Virus record (IMG/VR): IMGVR_UViG_3300021197_001212
Span: 1 to 21,162 of that record
Source: a virus
DNA: 21,162 nt
Strand: one strand, 5' to 3'
Notes under the pieces: generated by a model
Databases searched by the model: none
What the model saw: only the letters and a program-made list of their open reading frames with translations
What the model was told of the DNA's origin: nothing
Program-made: the position numbers and the translations under genes
Shown: one piece after another, positions 1-7,914 of the stretch
How positions within the stretch are numbered: position 1 is the first letter of the stretch
Layout: each line of letters opens with the position of its first letter

Positions 1-1673
1 CCTTTCAATAACCCCCCAAACGCATCGAATATAGGCTGCGTTGCTTGTTGTAGAGCAATGCGTTCTAATTGACGGATCATGTTTTCAGCAAAATCAGTGA
101 ATGATCCTGATGACGACATCATCGCATCAGCGAATGACGCGCCCCAGCCATCAACTGCACTGGTTAATGCGTCAAATTCGCTCGTTGTTTTTTGCAATGA
201 AGCGTCGAGCGTGTCCTGTGCTTCCTTAACGCCTCGGATATAGTTTTCCTCAGATAACAACGCTTGTTCAGTGCCTGTTATGCGCGTGTTTTTAAGTTCG
301 TTGAGTAATGCTATTTCATCTTGATATATTTCCAATGGTGTCCTAAGCGATTGATTTAAACGCTCTGATGCCGTTATTAAATCGTCATAATGAGCGATTT
401 GATCGTTGCCTTTTGCTAACGAGGCATCAAGTGTTTCTTTGGCCGCTATTAATCCTCGGTTGTAGGTCTCTTGTGAAATAAGTGCCGCGTTTGAACCTTC
501 TATTCTTGTGTTTCTTAATTCCTTCAATACGGCTATTTCTTCGTTGTATATTTCAATCGGCGTGCGCAATGATTTATTAAGCTTATCAGATGCTTTAACT
601 AACTCCTCGTAGCGGTCTTTTAATGCTTCTGCTGCATTTTTATCGGCTGATACTTTATTAAGCGATTCGGCTATTTCATCGAACGATTTTTTGCTCTTTG
701 CTGAAAATGCGACGACCTCTGCATCTAATGAATCAAGCAACTCCTTTAATCCCTTGCGGTTTTTTTCTAGGTTTCTGACGTAGTCGTTATCTTCGCCAAA
801 AGCTTCCGTCATTTCTTTTATTTTTTCGTCTAAAAGAAAAATTTGATCCCTAGTGTCATTTGCTTGTTTTAAAAGAACATCATGCGCCGAACTGTTTAAT
901 AAATTATTAATGAAGTCAATACCCTCGCCGACAAATCTAATCGCGCTCGTTACCTTAGAGCTGTTTTTATCGTTCATTAAATTGTCAACGAAACTGTCCC
1001 ACGAGTCACCTAAGTTAGAAATAGCACCGTTCAACGTTGATGCTTGTCGCTCCATGCCACCGGCAAACTCTGTTTCACCTAAGTTAACTAAAAAGTCTTG
1101 AATCTCACCAGCATTTTTGCCAATCTCAGTCGTCATGCCCCTAAAGGTAAACGAAATTCGATCTCCTTCTGTTTTTGTTTTTATACCAAATTCTTTTAGC
1201 CGTTCAAACTCGCCAGTCGTAGCGTCGGCAACTGCCTCAATCATTTGATTAAGCGATTTACCCATTGCGCCAGCGGTGTTACCGTAACTGGTTAAAGCCT
1301 TTTCAGATGGCGCTAGACCTAAGTTGCCCAGTTTAATAAATGCGTTTGTTACTTCGGCAACCGCGAATGGCGTTGTCGCCGCAAACTCTTTAATGCCCTC
1401 AAAAGCTATATTGGCATCTTCAACGCTTCCGGTTGTGGTGATTAAGGACGTTTTAAGGGATTCGAACTCTCTATTAACCGCGAGTATGTTAGCTGCTAAC
1501 GCTGATGTTGCTAACGCTGCTAAAGCACCACCCAACAACTTAGTGGAAGCGCCTAATTTCTTAGTGGTTTTTTCTGTTTTAGCGCCTTGCTGCTCAAGTT
1601 TTTTAAGGCTCTGCGTTCCGGTAACAACGCCTTTGCTGTCAACTTGAATGGCAAGTGTTGCATATTCAGCCAT
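1..1673 (-). CDS. Tail tape measure protein (C-terminal part beyond window)
   Basis: The first 557 codons are in the window and the gene runs off its left edge. The start is ATG at 1673 (MAEYATLAIQVDSKG), overlapping the end of the upstream chaperone frame by 8 bases. The N-terminal 200 residues have the usual tape measure look: an amphipathic start, an Ala/Leu-rich stretch near residues 45-65, then the conserved region TTGSVEDANIAFEGIKEFA and a segment rich in FERLKEFG and ISFTFRG. The rest is mostly charged helix and likely coiled coil, with a 74-residue internal duplication. In this family the protein fills the tail tube and its length sets tail length. Position directly after a G/GT-type pair and the tail tube gene supports the call. 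Whether the unseen part carries a lysozyme or peptidase domain cannot be told. Confidence 0.93.
   Translation of the reverse strand, partial: MAEYATLAIQVDSKGVVTGTQSLKKLEQQGAKTEKTTKKLGASTKLLGGALAALATSALAANILAVNREFESLKTSLITTTGSVEDANIAFEGIKEFAATTPFAVAEVTNAFIKLGNLGLAPSEKALTSYGNTAGAMGKSLNQMIEAVADATTGEFERLKEFGIKTKTEGDRISFTFRGMTTEIGKNAGEIQDFLVNLGETEFAGGMERQASTLNGAISNLGDSWDSFVDNLMNDKNSSKVTSAIRFVGEGIDFINNLLNSSAHDVLLKQANDTRDQIFLLDEKIKEMTEAFGEDNDYVRNLEKNRKGLKELLDSLDAEVVAFSAKSKKSFDEIAESLNKVSADKNAAEALKDRYEELVKASDKLNKSLRTPIEIYNEEIAVLKELRNTRIEGSNAALISQETYNRGLIAAKETLDASLAKGNDQIAHYDDLITASERLNQSLRTPLEIYQDEIALLNELKNTRITGTEQALLSEENYIRGVKEAQDTLDASLQKTTSEFDALTSAVDGWGASFADAMMSSSGSFTDFAENMIRQLERIALQQATQPIFDAFGGLLK
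168..611 (-). repeat. Two tandem 74-codon repeats inside the tape measure gene
   Basis: Codons starting at 611 and at 389 begin two adjacent units with an exact 222-base offset. Both contain the landmarks SLRTP, EIY, NTRI, a Tyr-x-Arg-Gly and TLDASL in the same order. By eye about half of the 74 residues are identical and most others are conservative changes. Weak similarity continues on both sides. The pattern suits an extended helical repeat that lengthens the ruler. Confidence 0.85.
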
Positions 1674-1998
1674 GATTATTCCTCTTTGCGCTGTTTATTC
1701 TCATAATAGCCCTTGTCTCAAATGCTGTTAATCGTCCGTTAATTTCTGAATACGCTTTTATCTCACTGTACGTTATAACTCCGTTTGTCGCATTAAACAA
1801 ATCAACAAAAATTAACCAAATATACTTTAGATCACTGTCAAGCTCGATCATATTATCAAGCGTTGCTTTGGCTTTATCGCTCTGTTTAGCCGCTTGCCTT
1901 TGCAATTCTATCCGACTGACCTTTGAGCCTTCTGCGTACCCATTCCAGTAAAACTCCTGTTCAGCATACGCGACTAACTCATTAATCAGCCCTTGATA
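1666..1998 (-). CDS. Tail assembly chaperone, T-type extension made by -1 frameshift
   Basis: This frame is open from 2010 to a stop at 1666 but has no ATG. The only common start codon is a TTG at 1905 with a poor ribosome site, which would lose the first third of the conserved-looking frame (QGLINELVAYAEQEFYWNGY). It overlaps the 3' end of the upstream chaperone gene in the -1 frame, and a slippery heptamer sits in the overlap. In lambda and most siphophages the second chaperone domain is made only as a G-T fusion by -1 frameshifting. The fusion here would be 230 residues: 120 from the upstream gene, then 110 from this frame beginning YQGL. The fused chaperone coats the tape measure protein and recruits tail tube subunits during assembly. 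The 3' end overlaps the tape measure start by 8 bases. Confidence 0.8.
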   Translation of the reverse strand, partial: YQGLINELVAYAEQEFYWNGYAEGSKVSRIELQRQAAKQSDKAKATLDNMIELDSDLKYIWLIFVDLFNATNGVITYSEIKAYSEINGRLTAFETRAIMRINSAKRNNHG

Positions 1999-2357
1999 AA
2001 ATTTGCGCGCTTACCTATAAACTCGTCAACTTGTTCTGCAATTAATGGCGAATTAATAAAGACATCTTTAACGAATTCTCTGTCAAATTCTTTTTTATCA
2101 AATCCCTTCCAGCCAATAACAGCTTGCGATAACACATCGGCAACAATCGCCCGGTGCGCTTTTTTATCGCCCTGCTCTGCTTTTGACATCGCCATTATCT
2201 TACGCTTACCGTCAAGTTCAGCATCACGCCACCTGTTAGAATCAACACCGACAATCGTTAAATAGAAATCAGTAGGCTTGTTGGTAATGGGGCTGATTAG
2301 TCTTAGCTCAGCCCCTGCCTCGTGCGCTTCTAACGTGTATAAGTCCTCAATTTTCAT
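1986..2357 (-). CDS. Tail assembly chaperone, G-type protein
   Basis: A 123-residue acidic, helix-rich soluble protein with no signal peptide. The N-terminus has a beta-rich stretch (LRLISPITNKPTDFYLTIVG), followed by a helical C-terminal half containing WKGFDKKEF, a pattern common in siphophage tail chaperones. It lies between the tail tube gene (its ATG directly abuts the tube stop region) and the tape measure gene, the position of lambda gpG. The alternative product is the G-T fusion made at 1998-2004. In lambda both forms are needed for tail assembly and are absent from the finished virion. Family assignment rests on synteny, size and the frameshift overlap more than on residue motifs. 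Confidence 0.85.
   Translation of the reverse strand: MKIEDLYTLEAHEAGAELRLISPITNKPTDFYLTIVGVDSNRWRDAELDGKRKIMAMSKAEQGDKKAHRAIVADVLSQAVIGWKGFDKKEFDREFVKDVFINSPLIAEQVDEFIGKRANFIKG
1998..2004 (-). promoter_or_regulatory. Programmed -1 frameshift slippery heptamer A AAT TTT
   Basis: On the coding strand the sequence reads A AAT TTT in the frame of the upstream chaperone gene, fitting X XXY YYZ with X=A, Y=T, Z=T. After slippage both tRNAs re-pair on AAA and TTT. It lies 9 bases ahead of the zero-frame TGA (1986-1988), and the -1 frame is open from there to 1666. Position and geometry match the lambda G-T site. I did not identify a convincing stimulatory structure downstream. Confidence 0.8.
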
Positions 2358-3517
2358 TAAACAGGTACTCGCTGAATCACTAACGTTTTACCAATAACAG
2401 AATCCTTAACGCCAGTGAATGACATTGATAGTGTAACCGAACCATCATCTGAAACATCTGGATTGCCGGAGTTATATTTAATGTTAGGCATATAAAACCA
2501 GTATGTGTTCCCATCCGGATCAGTTAGCTCAAACTGTAAGTTGCTGGCTGTTTCGCTAATGAATTTATTGTACAAAGTGATCGAATCAAAATAAGCTGAT
2601 ACCGTACCGCTTAACATAAAGCGACCAGTTCCAGGAAGCAACGACGTATCATCAAATACAACGAATCGACGATCCATGCTGTTGTCACACGTAAAGTCTA
2701 TTGACTGAATAACGGCTATTGTCGCTCCGCCGTCTCTAATCACGCCCGTGAATGAATCATAAGGTTCAGTAGTCGTGGCAGTTGGATAGGTAGAGCTAGC
2801 CTTTGGTGATGCAGTAGCGGGTTCGATGTCTTTGCCCACCAGCGCAAGAGTTCCGCTAACGACTGAATCAGGTGCAATACTTAACTGTAATGAAGAAGCA
2901 TTTAAACCAGTCATAAATACATAAGTACCCTGATCTGCAAAATAACGTTCAAAGGTCGCGTATCTGCGCGTTGTGCCGTTTTCTAAGGTCGCGTCAACTA
3001 TAAATTGCTCGTCACCACCGCCAGCCTCCGTTCCTTGCGTTTGCCCTTCTAGTGCCGTTACAGTCAATACTAAAGCTGCAACGTTGGTAATTAAAAAACG
3101 GCCGTTATTTTCTGATGATGCATAACCGGAAGATGTTACAACCGTATTAGCGACAAACCCATCTGTTATGAATGAACCGGATGCGCGTGTAAATGTGCCA
3201 GCGGCAGAATCCGCGCTAATAGCGCCACTATCAATCTTAGTTGACCAAGTGCCGCCAAGTGCTGCCTCAAGCCAATCATCTTGTGCGCCATACGCCAGCT
3301 CAAAATTGACATTGTTGCCCACTGATTTATTGCCATGTCTAACAAAACCATATTGCCTGTCTGACGAAATCTCCTGTGATTTTAACTCGGTTTTCTCCAC
3401 GCCAAGATCAGTTCCAGTATGACGAAACGGCTCAAAAGTTGGCGTTGATGGCGTAGTCCCATAAGTGGACTCGAAAATATATGATAGTCTGTGTTGTGAC
3501 CCGTCTGCTATGCTCAT
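2357..3517 (-). CDS. Major tail tube protein
   Basis: A 386-residue beta-rich protein. The N-terminus (LSYIFESTYGTTP, then FRHTGTDLGVEK) and the motif VRHGNKSVGNNV are typical of the siphophage tail tube protein family that includes TTP_3-type members. The C-terminal part (SVTLSMSFTGVKDS, then a final beta strand) fits the same fold. Residues about 90-170 are Ser/Thr/Ala-rich and look like an inserted surface domain, making the protein somewhat long for the family. Hexameric rings of this protein would stack around the tape measure to form the non-contractile tube. ATG at 3517 overlaps the upstream stop by one base (TAATG), suggesting coupled translation. Confidence 0.85.
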   Translation of the reverse strand: MSIADGSQHRLSYIFESTYGTTPSTPTFEPFRHTGTDLGVEKTELKSQEISSDRQYGFVRHGNKSVGNNVNFELAYGAQDDWLEAALGGTWSTKIDSGAISADSAAGTFTRASGSFITDGFVANTVVTSSGYASSENNGRFLITNVAALVLTVTALEGQTQGTEAGGGDEQFIVDATLENGTTRRYATFERYFADQGTYVFMTGLNASSLQLSIAPDSVVSGTLALVGKDIEPATASPKASSTYPTATTTEPYDSFTGVIRDGGATIAVIQSIDFTCDNSMDRRFVVFDDTSLLPGTGRFMLSGTVSAYFDSITLYNKFISETASNLQFELTDPDGNTYWFYMPNIKYNSGNPDVSDDGSVTLSMSFTGVKDSVIGKTLVIQRVPV

Positions 3518-3942
3518 TATGCTGTCCTCGCTGTGGTGTAAGATAAGTAGTCAATAAATACAGGTATAACAAACCAAGCGCCGTCACGATTTGCGCGACC
3601 TTGTGAGGCTGTATTAACCCTCACGTTTACTGCATTATACGTCAATGTTAATCCCCTCGTAAAATAGTTAGCTATTGCGTCTGCCTCAGTAAGCGCAACG
3701 ACTAAAGGCTTGTTGCTGGGGGCGAATACGTCTATCTGATAAATGCCCTCATGACGTTCTTGTCCTGCTGTGCCTAGTCCAGCTTGTGATGATTTCGCTG
3801 GTAATAAAGTCGGTCGTAAGTACATCGTACCAACGATAGGCTCGTACTCGATATTTTCATAAGCAACCGGTCGAGTATTAGCTACTGAATAAGCCTGTAT
3901 CTTTTTATTCAATGCGACGCTTATGTCTTTAAATGCGCTCAT
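3517..3942 (-). CDS. Tail terminator-like protein (DUF4128 type)
   Basis: A 141-residue protein of the DUF4128 type, the functional counterpart of lambda gpU. The pattern is an N-terminal helix (FKDISVALNKKI), a strand pair around YLRPTLLPA, the segment HEGIYQIDVFAPSNKP and a C-terminal strand (GAWFVIPVFIDYLSYT), all typical of tail terminator or tail-completion folds. Such proteins cap the tail tube and join it to the connector. It sits directly between the gp10-like gene (4-base ATGA overlap) and the tail tube gene, the standard place for a terminator. Confidence 0.78.
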   Translation of the reverse strand: MSAFKDISVALNKKIQAYSVANTRPVAYENIEYEPIVGTMYLRPTLLPAKSSQAGLGTAGQERHEGIYQIDVFAPSNKPLVVALTEADAIANYFTRGLTLTYNAVNVRVNTASQGRANRDGAWFVIPVFIDYLSYTTARTA

Positions 3943-4379
3943 TTGTTAACCTTTCGTGCGTTTGCTGTCATCGCTCTTTTCCACCTTTTCAAGTTAACCT
4001 TAACCATGCCATGCGGCCTTTGCTTAGACCAGCCTTCCTCAACTGCTTGGGCATAAGGTAAACTATTGCTTAGGTAGATTGTATCACCGTTTTTGTAAAA
4101 ACCTAATGTCGTTAATAAATCGCTTTCTGATCCACTGCCGCTGCTGTCTGGCGGTCTATCTGCTGATTCGTTAATGCTGTTTAAATTAGTGTTCCAGTTG
4201 TTTCTTAATCTGCCGCCGACATAATCTTTAACATTTGGGCTCTTCCATATAGACGTATTACCTACCGGAGTGTCTTTTATGATCGCGCCAAAGACTTGAA
4301 CAACCGAAGATCGAACCGTTTTGTTCAAATTCTTGTCTGCCTTTTTAACGAACTTTTTAAGATCGGAGCTGAACGTCAT
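3939..4379 (-). CDS. HK97 gp10-like head-tail / tail completion protein
   Basis: A 146-residue basic protein. It has an N-terminal charged helix, the segment TPVGNTSIWKSPNVKDYVGGRLRNNW split by a Ser/Gly-rich loop (residues about 74-88), then SNSLPYAQAVEEGWSKQRP. The combination of a DTPVxTG/RNNW-like region followed by YAxxxExGxSxQxPxGMV is characteristic of the HK97 gp10 / minor tail Z-like family, which acts at the neck. It overlaps the upstream connector gene by 23 bases and the downstream gene by 4. Confidence 0.8.
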   Translation of the reverse strand: MTFSSDLKKFVKKADKNLNKTVRSSVVQVFGAIIKDTPVGNTSIWKSPNVKDYVGGRLRNNWNTNLNSINESADRPPDSSGSGSESDLLTTLGFYKNGDTIYLSNSLPYAQAVEEGWSKQRPHGMVKVNLKRWKRAMTANARKVNK

Positions 4380-4722
4380 ATTTCACCACCGTTCCTGCTG
4401 GGGTTAAAGGATCAACGCTGACGATATGAAAATCACCGTCTGCCGTTGTGACTACATCGTTAATCATTGGCTCATTGCCTGATTGCATTAAACACTTTTT
4501 ATCTGTTGATAGAACCTGCACGCCATCGACCAGGTTTTTTCTATAATTAAATATCGCGGCGTATGCTGTAAACGTTGTCGAAGTGCCTGGCGTTCCCGTA
4601 CCATCTACCGGGTCGACTGTACCTACAACAGCCCTTGTTACTGTCACGTTTTGCCCAAACTTAGTTAAAAGGCTAATCGTTGTGTTAGCAAGGCCTGTGT
4701 AAAATTCAGCCACGTTCTGCAC
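4357..4722 (-). CDS. Head closure / head-tail joining protein
   Basis: A 121-residue beta-rich protein. The order is a short N-terminal helix, strands around NVTVTRAVVGTVDP, a Thr/Gly loop, then TTFTAYAAIFNYRKNLVDG and a final DGDFHIVSVDPLTPAGTV segment. This size and strand pattern, with a C-terminal xxVxPxxPAGxxVxYxV ending, is common for stopper proteins of the SPP1 gp16 / lambda FII class, which close the portal channel after packaging. Synteny agrees: it lies after the adaptor and before the gp10-like gene. It overlaps the adaptor gene by 17 bases. The exact family is uncertain but the connector role is well supported. Confidence 0.72.
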   Translation of the reverse strand: MQNVAEFYTGLANTTISLLTKFGQNVTVTRAVVGTVDPVDGTGTPGTSTTFTAYAAIFNYRKNLVDGVQVLSTDKKCLMQSGNEPMINDVVTTADGDFHIVSVDPLTPAGTVVKYDVQLRS

Positions 4723-5182
4723 CTACACTCAAGCCACCGCCGCGTGTTAGTTTCTTTTCTAACGCGCCAATCTTCCTATTGAAATCATAAGGCATCGAGC
4801 TGTCCATGTATTCAACTTCAACAACATCAACCTTTTCACGCTTAACAGCGCGTGCAATCGTTAGTAAAGGGCTTTCACCATCACCAATAGCAATAGCAAC
4901 CTCGCATTGAAGGTCTTTTAATAGCTGCGGTATTTCATCAAGATCCATGTAAAAGCCATCAATCATAAGGCTTGTGCGCGGAAATTGTAGCGGCTGCGCT
5001 TTGGTGAGCTTATCGCCCTTAAATCTAAGGCTTTCAATGTACGTCATGGCTTGCGTCAATAGCACTTCTTTATCGCCGGTAAACGTAATCCCTCGCGCTG
5101 TGCCGTATGTCGCAAGCTCAGTTCCGGTAACGTATGAATTAGCACCTGCTACTTGTGTCCCGTCTTCTATTGTTAGTGGCAT
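4706..5182 (-). CDS. Head-tail adaptor, DnaT-like family protein
   Basis: A 158-residue protein. It starts with LTIEDGTQVAGANSYVTGTE, then an Ala/Leu-rich helical part containing IESLRFKGDKL and QPLQFPRTSL, and ends in a basic linker. This is the pattern of the family often labelled putative DnaT-like single-strand DNA binding protein. In phages that family sits at the portal-connector position and is best read as a neck adaptor rather than a replication protein. The label should therefore not be taken as evidence for DNA binding. It follows the repeat-rich gene by 9 bases and overlaps the head closure gene. Confidence 0.75.
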   Translation of the reverse strand: MPLTIEDGTQVAGANSYVTGTELATYGTARGITFTGDKEVLLTQAMTYIESLRFKGDKLTKAQPLQFPRTSLMIDGFYMDLDEIPQLLKDLQCEVAIAIGDGESPLLTIARAVKREKVDVVEVEYMDSSMPYDFNRKIGALEKKLTRGGGLSVGAERG

Positions 5183-5191
5183 GATAGTTCC

Positions 5192-6139
5192 TTAATTAAT
5201 TGATCTTCCAACAATGTCTATTATTCTACCGCTTTCGGCTATCGTTCTGCCAGGATTGTCAATAATTCTAAAATCTGAGATTGCAGTTTTCTGCAACGTT
5301 GCAGCCATTGTTATTGTGATTGTCTGTGTTCCGACAATAGACGTATGTTGCGTGTAGTTTAAAGTAGCCGCTGGTGATAAGTTAATTGGTACAGCGCCAA
5401 CAATGAAAGCGCCGCTAGTATAACTAAGTGTAGAAGCTGGCGATAGCGTGATCGTTTGGCTGACAACAATGGCATGATGCTGATTGTAACCAAGCGTTGA
5501 TCCGATTGATGCTGTGATCGTTTGCGTGCCGACAATATTGTGATGTTGATTGTAATCAAGCGTTGCGCCAATATTAGCTGTAATTGTTTGACTGCCGACG
5601 ATTGCAGCGTTTCGCGTATAGTCTAGCGTGGCGGCTGGCGATACTGATATTGTTATATCGCCTACAATATTAGCCGACCCTGTATAGTCTAAAGTAGCTG
5701 CTGGCGTAAAGCTAATCGTCTGCGAACCTACAATCGAGGCGTTGCTCGTATAATCTAACGCAGCGCCAACCGATAACGTGATTGATTGACTACCTACAAT
5801 AGACGAGTGTTGCTGGTAATCTAGCGTTGCAGTTGGTAAAGCTGTTACCGTTACCGCGCCTACAATAGCTGAGTTTTTACGATAGTCTAAAGTAGCCGCC
5901 GGTGTAACTGATACCGACTGACTGCCTATAATTGATGGGTTTTGCGTATAGTCTAAAACTGAACCAATCGAAGCCGTTATTGTTTGGCTGCCAACAATAT
6001 CGTGATTAGCCGCGTAAGCCATTGTAGCGGTTGGCGATACTGATACTGTCTGCGTACCAACGATTGAATAACTGGAAGCTCCGGTCGCTTCCTTCGCACC
6101 AATCGCAACGGCGCCAAGAGAGCTAGCACCTAATGACAT
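5192..6139 (-). CDS. Repeat-rich virion protein of twelve 22-residue units, unknown function
   Basis: A 315-residue protein I cannot assign to a named family. Residues 1-25 are a small-residue leader (MSLGASSLGAVAIGAKE). Residues 26-289 are twelve tandem 22-residue units with the consensus IVGSQTITxSPAATLDYTxN, the last one degenerate. The C-terminus is a charged tail containing two similar segments, RIIDNPGRTIAES and RIIDIVGRSI. Alternating hydrophobic and Thr/Ser residues suggest two short beta strands per unit, as in a beta-solenoid or stacked fibre. It starts with a good ribosome site (AAAGAGG) and lies within the late structural operon between fibre-like and connector genes, so a virion surface role is likely. 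No signal peptide or membrane segment is seen. Confidence 0.7.
   Translation of the reverse strand: MSLGASSLGAVAIGAKEATGASSYSIVGTQTVSVSPTATMAYAANHDIVGSQTITASIGSVLDYTQNPSIIGSQSVSVTPAATLDYRKNSAIVGAVTVTALPTATLDYQQHSSIVGSQSITLSVGAALDYTSNASIVGSQTISFTPAATLDYTGSANIVGDITISVSPAATLDYTRNAAIVGSQTITANIGATLDYNQHHNIVGTQTITASIGSTLGYNQHHAIVVSQTITLSPASTLSYTSGAFIVGAVPINLSPAATLNYTQHTSIVGTQTITITMAATLQKTAISDFRIIDNPGRTIAESGRIIDIVGRSIN
5273..6064 (-). repeat. Twelve tandem 66-bp coding repeats
   Basis: Each unit encodes 22 residues beginning IVG (or IIG/IVV) and spaced exactly 66 bases with no indels. The unit boundaries are set by the start of the IVG triad at codon 26 of the gene. Units fall into two flavours at the mid-strand, SPAATL-like and SIGxTL-like, mixed along the array. 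The last unit loses the LDYT part. Confidence 0.93.
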
Positions 6140-6186
6140 TTAGATGACCTCTTTATCTTTTATGGCTTTATTTTTATTTGCCACTG

Positions 6187-6636
6187 TTACCCCCAAGCTA
6201 CATCGGTGACAACGTCAAATGCTGTTATGGCTGCCTCTGTGGATAGTCCATTAATACTGTCGATACCAACTTTGCCTGCTTGATAAAGGTCAATCACCTG
6301 CTGAAACGTAGCGGTGGGCGTTCTTGCTGCTGGCGCAATGGATAAGAACTGTTCGCATACCAACTCTAATTCATCAAGGCTATTTATAGCAGGTAAAACA
6401 GCATTAATGCGCGATAACGCCTCTTGCTTTAGTTCGGCTATCTTTTCATTTTTTGCATCAGGCAATGGGTCGTAAGCATCAACAATAGCTTGAACTGCTG
6501 CGTCTATCGTTGCGTTTTGATTGCCCTGTGAGTCAAAGGCGTGCAGTTCAAAAACACCGCTCACTTGCTCATTCAATAAGCGATAACCATGCGGAATTAA
6601 CAAATCATCTGGTATGTTTTTATTTAAGGTAATCAT
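6187..6636 (-). CDS. Hypothetical phage protein, possible fibre-associated or assembly protein
   Basis: A 149-residue acidic protein with no confident family. The N-terminus (LNKNIPDDLLIPHGYRLLNE) is followed by a central helix (EKIAELKQEALSRINAVLPAI) and a helical C-terminus ending VVTDVAWG. The KxEALxRINAVLPAINSLDEL type of helix is often seen in small proteins encoded beside phage fibres. Its ATG overlaps the stop of the fibre-like gene upstream by 4 bases, so the two are probably co-translated. A chaperone or linker for that fibre is a reasonable guess only. Confidence 0.65.
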   Translation of the reverse strand: MITLNKNIPDDLLIPHGYRLLNEQVSGVFELHAFDSQGNQNATIDAAVQAIVDAYDPLPDAKNEKIAELKQEALSRINAVLPAINSLDELELVCEQFLSIAPAARTPTATFQQVIDLYQAGKVGIDSINGLSTEAAITAFDVVTDVAWG

Positions 6637-7508
6637 GGTTTCATTACCCCCTTAAAGACTTTCGTGGAAATTGCGCCTCCTGTTGTTAAATCAATAGACG
6701 CTGGTAAAGAGCTCCATCCTGCGGTAATAGCGTATTCGTTGTTAAACTTTCTATCTATATTCGACGTTAGACCTTGAGAACCAAAAACGCCTGAATTTGT
6801 TTGATGTGTACTTTGACCTTTTATTCTGAACGTTGAGGCATCATCTGTTATTGCTGCTAATGCGTATATCTTTCCGTATTCAAGCGTATAAGCCGATAAT
6901 GTTACGTTAGTTTCCGCTGTGTTGGCTACTACCGTTGATGATGTCGATTGTAATAACGTTGCTGTGGTTAAGTCTTGCGATATTTCATAAATTCCAAGTA
7001 TCAGTGTTTCGGTCCCTGCGCCTGACGTTGTTAATTGATATGCAATCTTTGTGAACCCACGGACTGCTTTAGTCTCACAAATAAAGAAGTCCAGCGAAAT
7101 GGAATTATCCACCATCGTTACCGCAACAGGCGAGCCAGGCCATTCATGCGGCACATAGCCATCCGACCCAGCCGCTAAAGCCGTAGGAAACCTTACTAGG
7201 TTATTTCTCGTCACATCACAACGAATCGTATGCGTGCCGCCGCTTAATGTAATGTTAGTAGATGGGTTGGTATTAACCGTCGTGCCATTCCAGCTCCAGT
7301 CATCATCCCGCGTTATCGTGTCGCCTGTGCTGTTATACGTGCCAATGCCGGTAATTTTAATAACACCCGCGCTATCTTCTACGCTGTAGCTTACAGGCTG
7401 ACCATCGGCAAAGGATTGGGCAAACGGCACTGATCCGGCTGTTGCGCCGGATAGCGTTAAGGTGTTGCCCGTACCTGTGCAGGTTTCTTCGGTAAAATTA
7501 GCGTACAT
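6633..7508 (-). CDS. Fibre- or decoration-like structural protein
   Basis: A 291-residue beta-rich protein. Residues 1-95 match a domain I know from many phage fibre and receptor-binding proteins: TCTGTGNTLTLSGATAG, then FADGQPVSYSVEDSAG, GIGTYNSTGDTITRD, and ending ITLSGGTHTIRC. Residues about 110-291 resemble a separate jelly-roll-like domain (FRIKGQ, Thr/Ser-rich strands). It lies two genes after the coat gene, not at the tail tip, so it may be a capsid fibre or decoration protein rather than a tail fibre. Start ATG at 7508 follows the upstream stop by 4 bases with AAGAAG as a weak ribosome site. Confidence 0.72.
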   Translation of the reverse strand: MYANFTEETCTGTGNTLTLSGATAGSVPFAQSFADGQPVSYSVEDSAGVIKITGIGTYNSTGDTITRDDDWSWNGTTVNTNPSTNITLSGGTHTIRCDVTRNNLVRFPTALAAGSDGYVPHEWPGSPVAVTMVDNSISLDFFICETKAVRGFTKIAYQLTTSGAGTETLILGIYEISQDLTTATLLQSTSSTVVANTAETNVTLSAYTLEYGKIYALAAITDDASTFRIKGQSTHQTNSGVFGSQGLTSNIDRKFNNEYAITAGWSSLPASIDLTTGGAISTKVFKGVMKP

Positions 7509-7512
7509 CTTC

Positions 7513-7914
7513 TTACGCTATAGTAATATTCGGCGTAATGTCGTAGGTGTCGTTCTCGGCGATTGTATATGGCCCAGCCGCATCAACTTCAATAGCAACG
7601 ATACGAGGCGCTGTGCCCTTGGTCAAAACCGCATAGCCATAAATTGAGCCTGTCCAGCCACCAGCACCGCCTGTAAATGTTTGCAAAGCATAACTCGCAG
7701 TGTCACCCGTCACTGTCCAAGACGCATCGGTCAACACTTTAGCAGCGTAACCCGTACCTGACGGTTGGGTAAGCGTTGCGGCTGTTATCGTCTCCGGCGC
7801 AGTAGTATTAGTAAATAGCACTAAGTCTAAGTTAGTACCCCTATCAACGTCAGCATTCTTAAACACTAAGTTAGCTACAAGTGTTTCGCCCTCATTCGGT
7901 AATAATCCAGCCAT
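7513..7914 (-). CDS. Small virion-associated protein, unknown function
   Basis: A 133-residue beta-rich protein. It starts MAGLLPNEGETLVANLVFKN, then has Thr/Gly-rich strands (TLTQPSGTGYAAKVL) and the aromatic segment GGWTGSIYGYAVLTKG. The N-terminal GLLPNEGE...L pattern recurs in small phage structural proteins of unassigned role. It overlaps the upstream small gene by one base and lies in the fibre-like cluster between coat and connector genes, so a decoration or fibre-base protein is possible. No catalytic motif is visible. Confidence 0.68.
   Translation of the reverse strand: MAGLLPNEGETLVANLVFKNADVDRGTNLDLVLFTNTTAPETITAATLTQPSGTGYAAKVLTDASWTVTGDTASYALQTFTGGAGGWTGSIYGYAVLTKGTAPRIVAIEVDAAGPYTIAENDTYDITPNITIA

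Noticed and set aside
853-1101. Plus-strand frame of 82 codons
   Set aside because: Entirely inside the tape measure gene on the other strand, with no promoter or ribosome site.
1324-1647. Plus-strand frame of 107 codons opposite the tape measure N-terminus
   Set aside because: Low-complexity Ala/Val/Leu mirror of the tape measure gene, whose own frame has clear family motifs.
4706-5182. Reading the DnaT-like family name as a primosome protein
   Set aside because: It lies within the head-tail connector block and has the adaptor pattern. The family label is a legacy name.
5273-6064. Possible CRISPR-like or iteron array because of the 66-bp periodicity
   Set aside because: The period is a multiple of 3 with no stop codon, and the similarity is at protein level without conserved repeat and unique spacer blocks.
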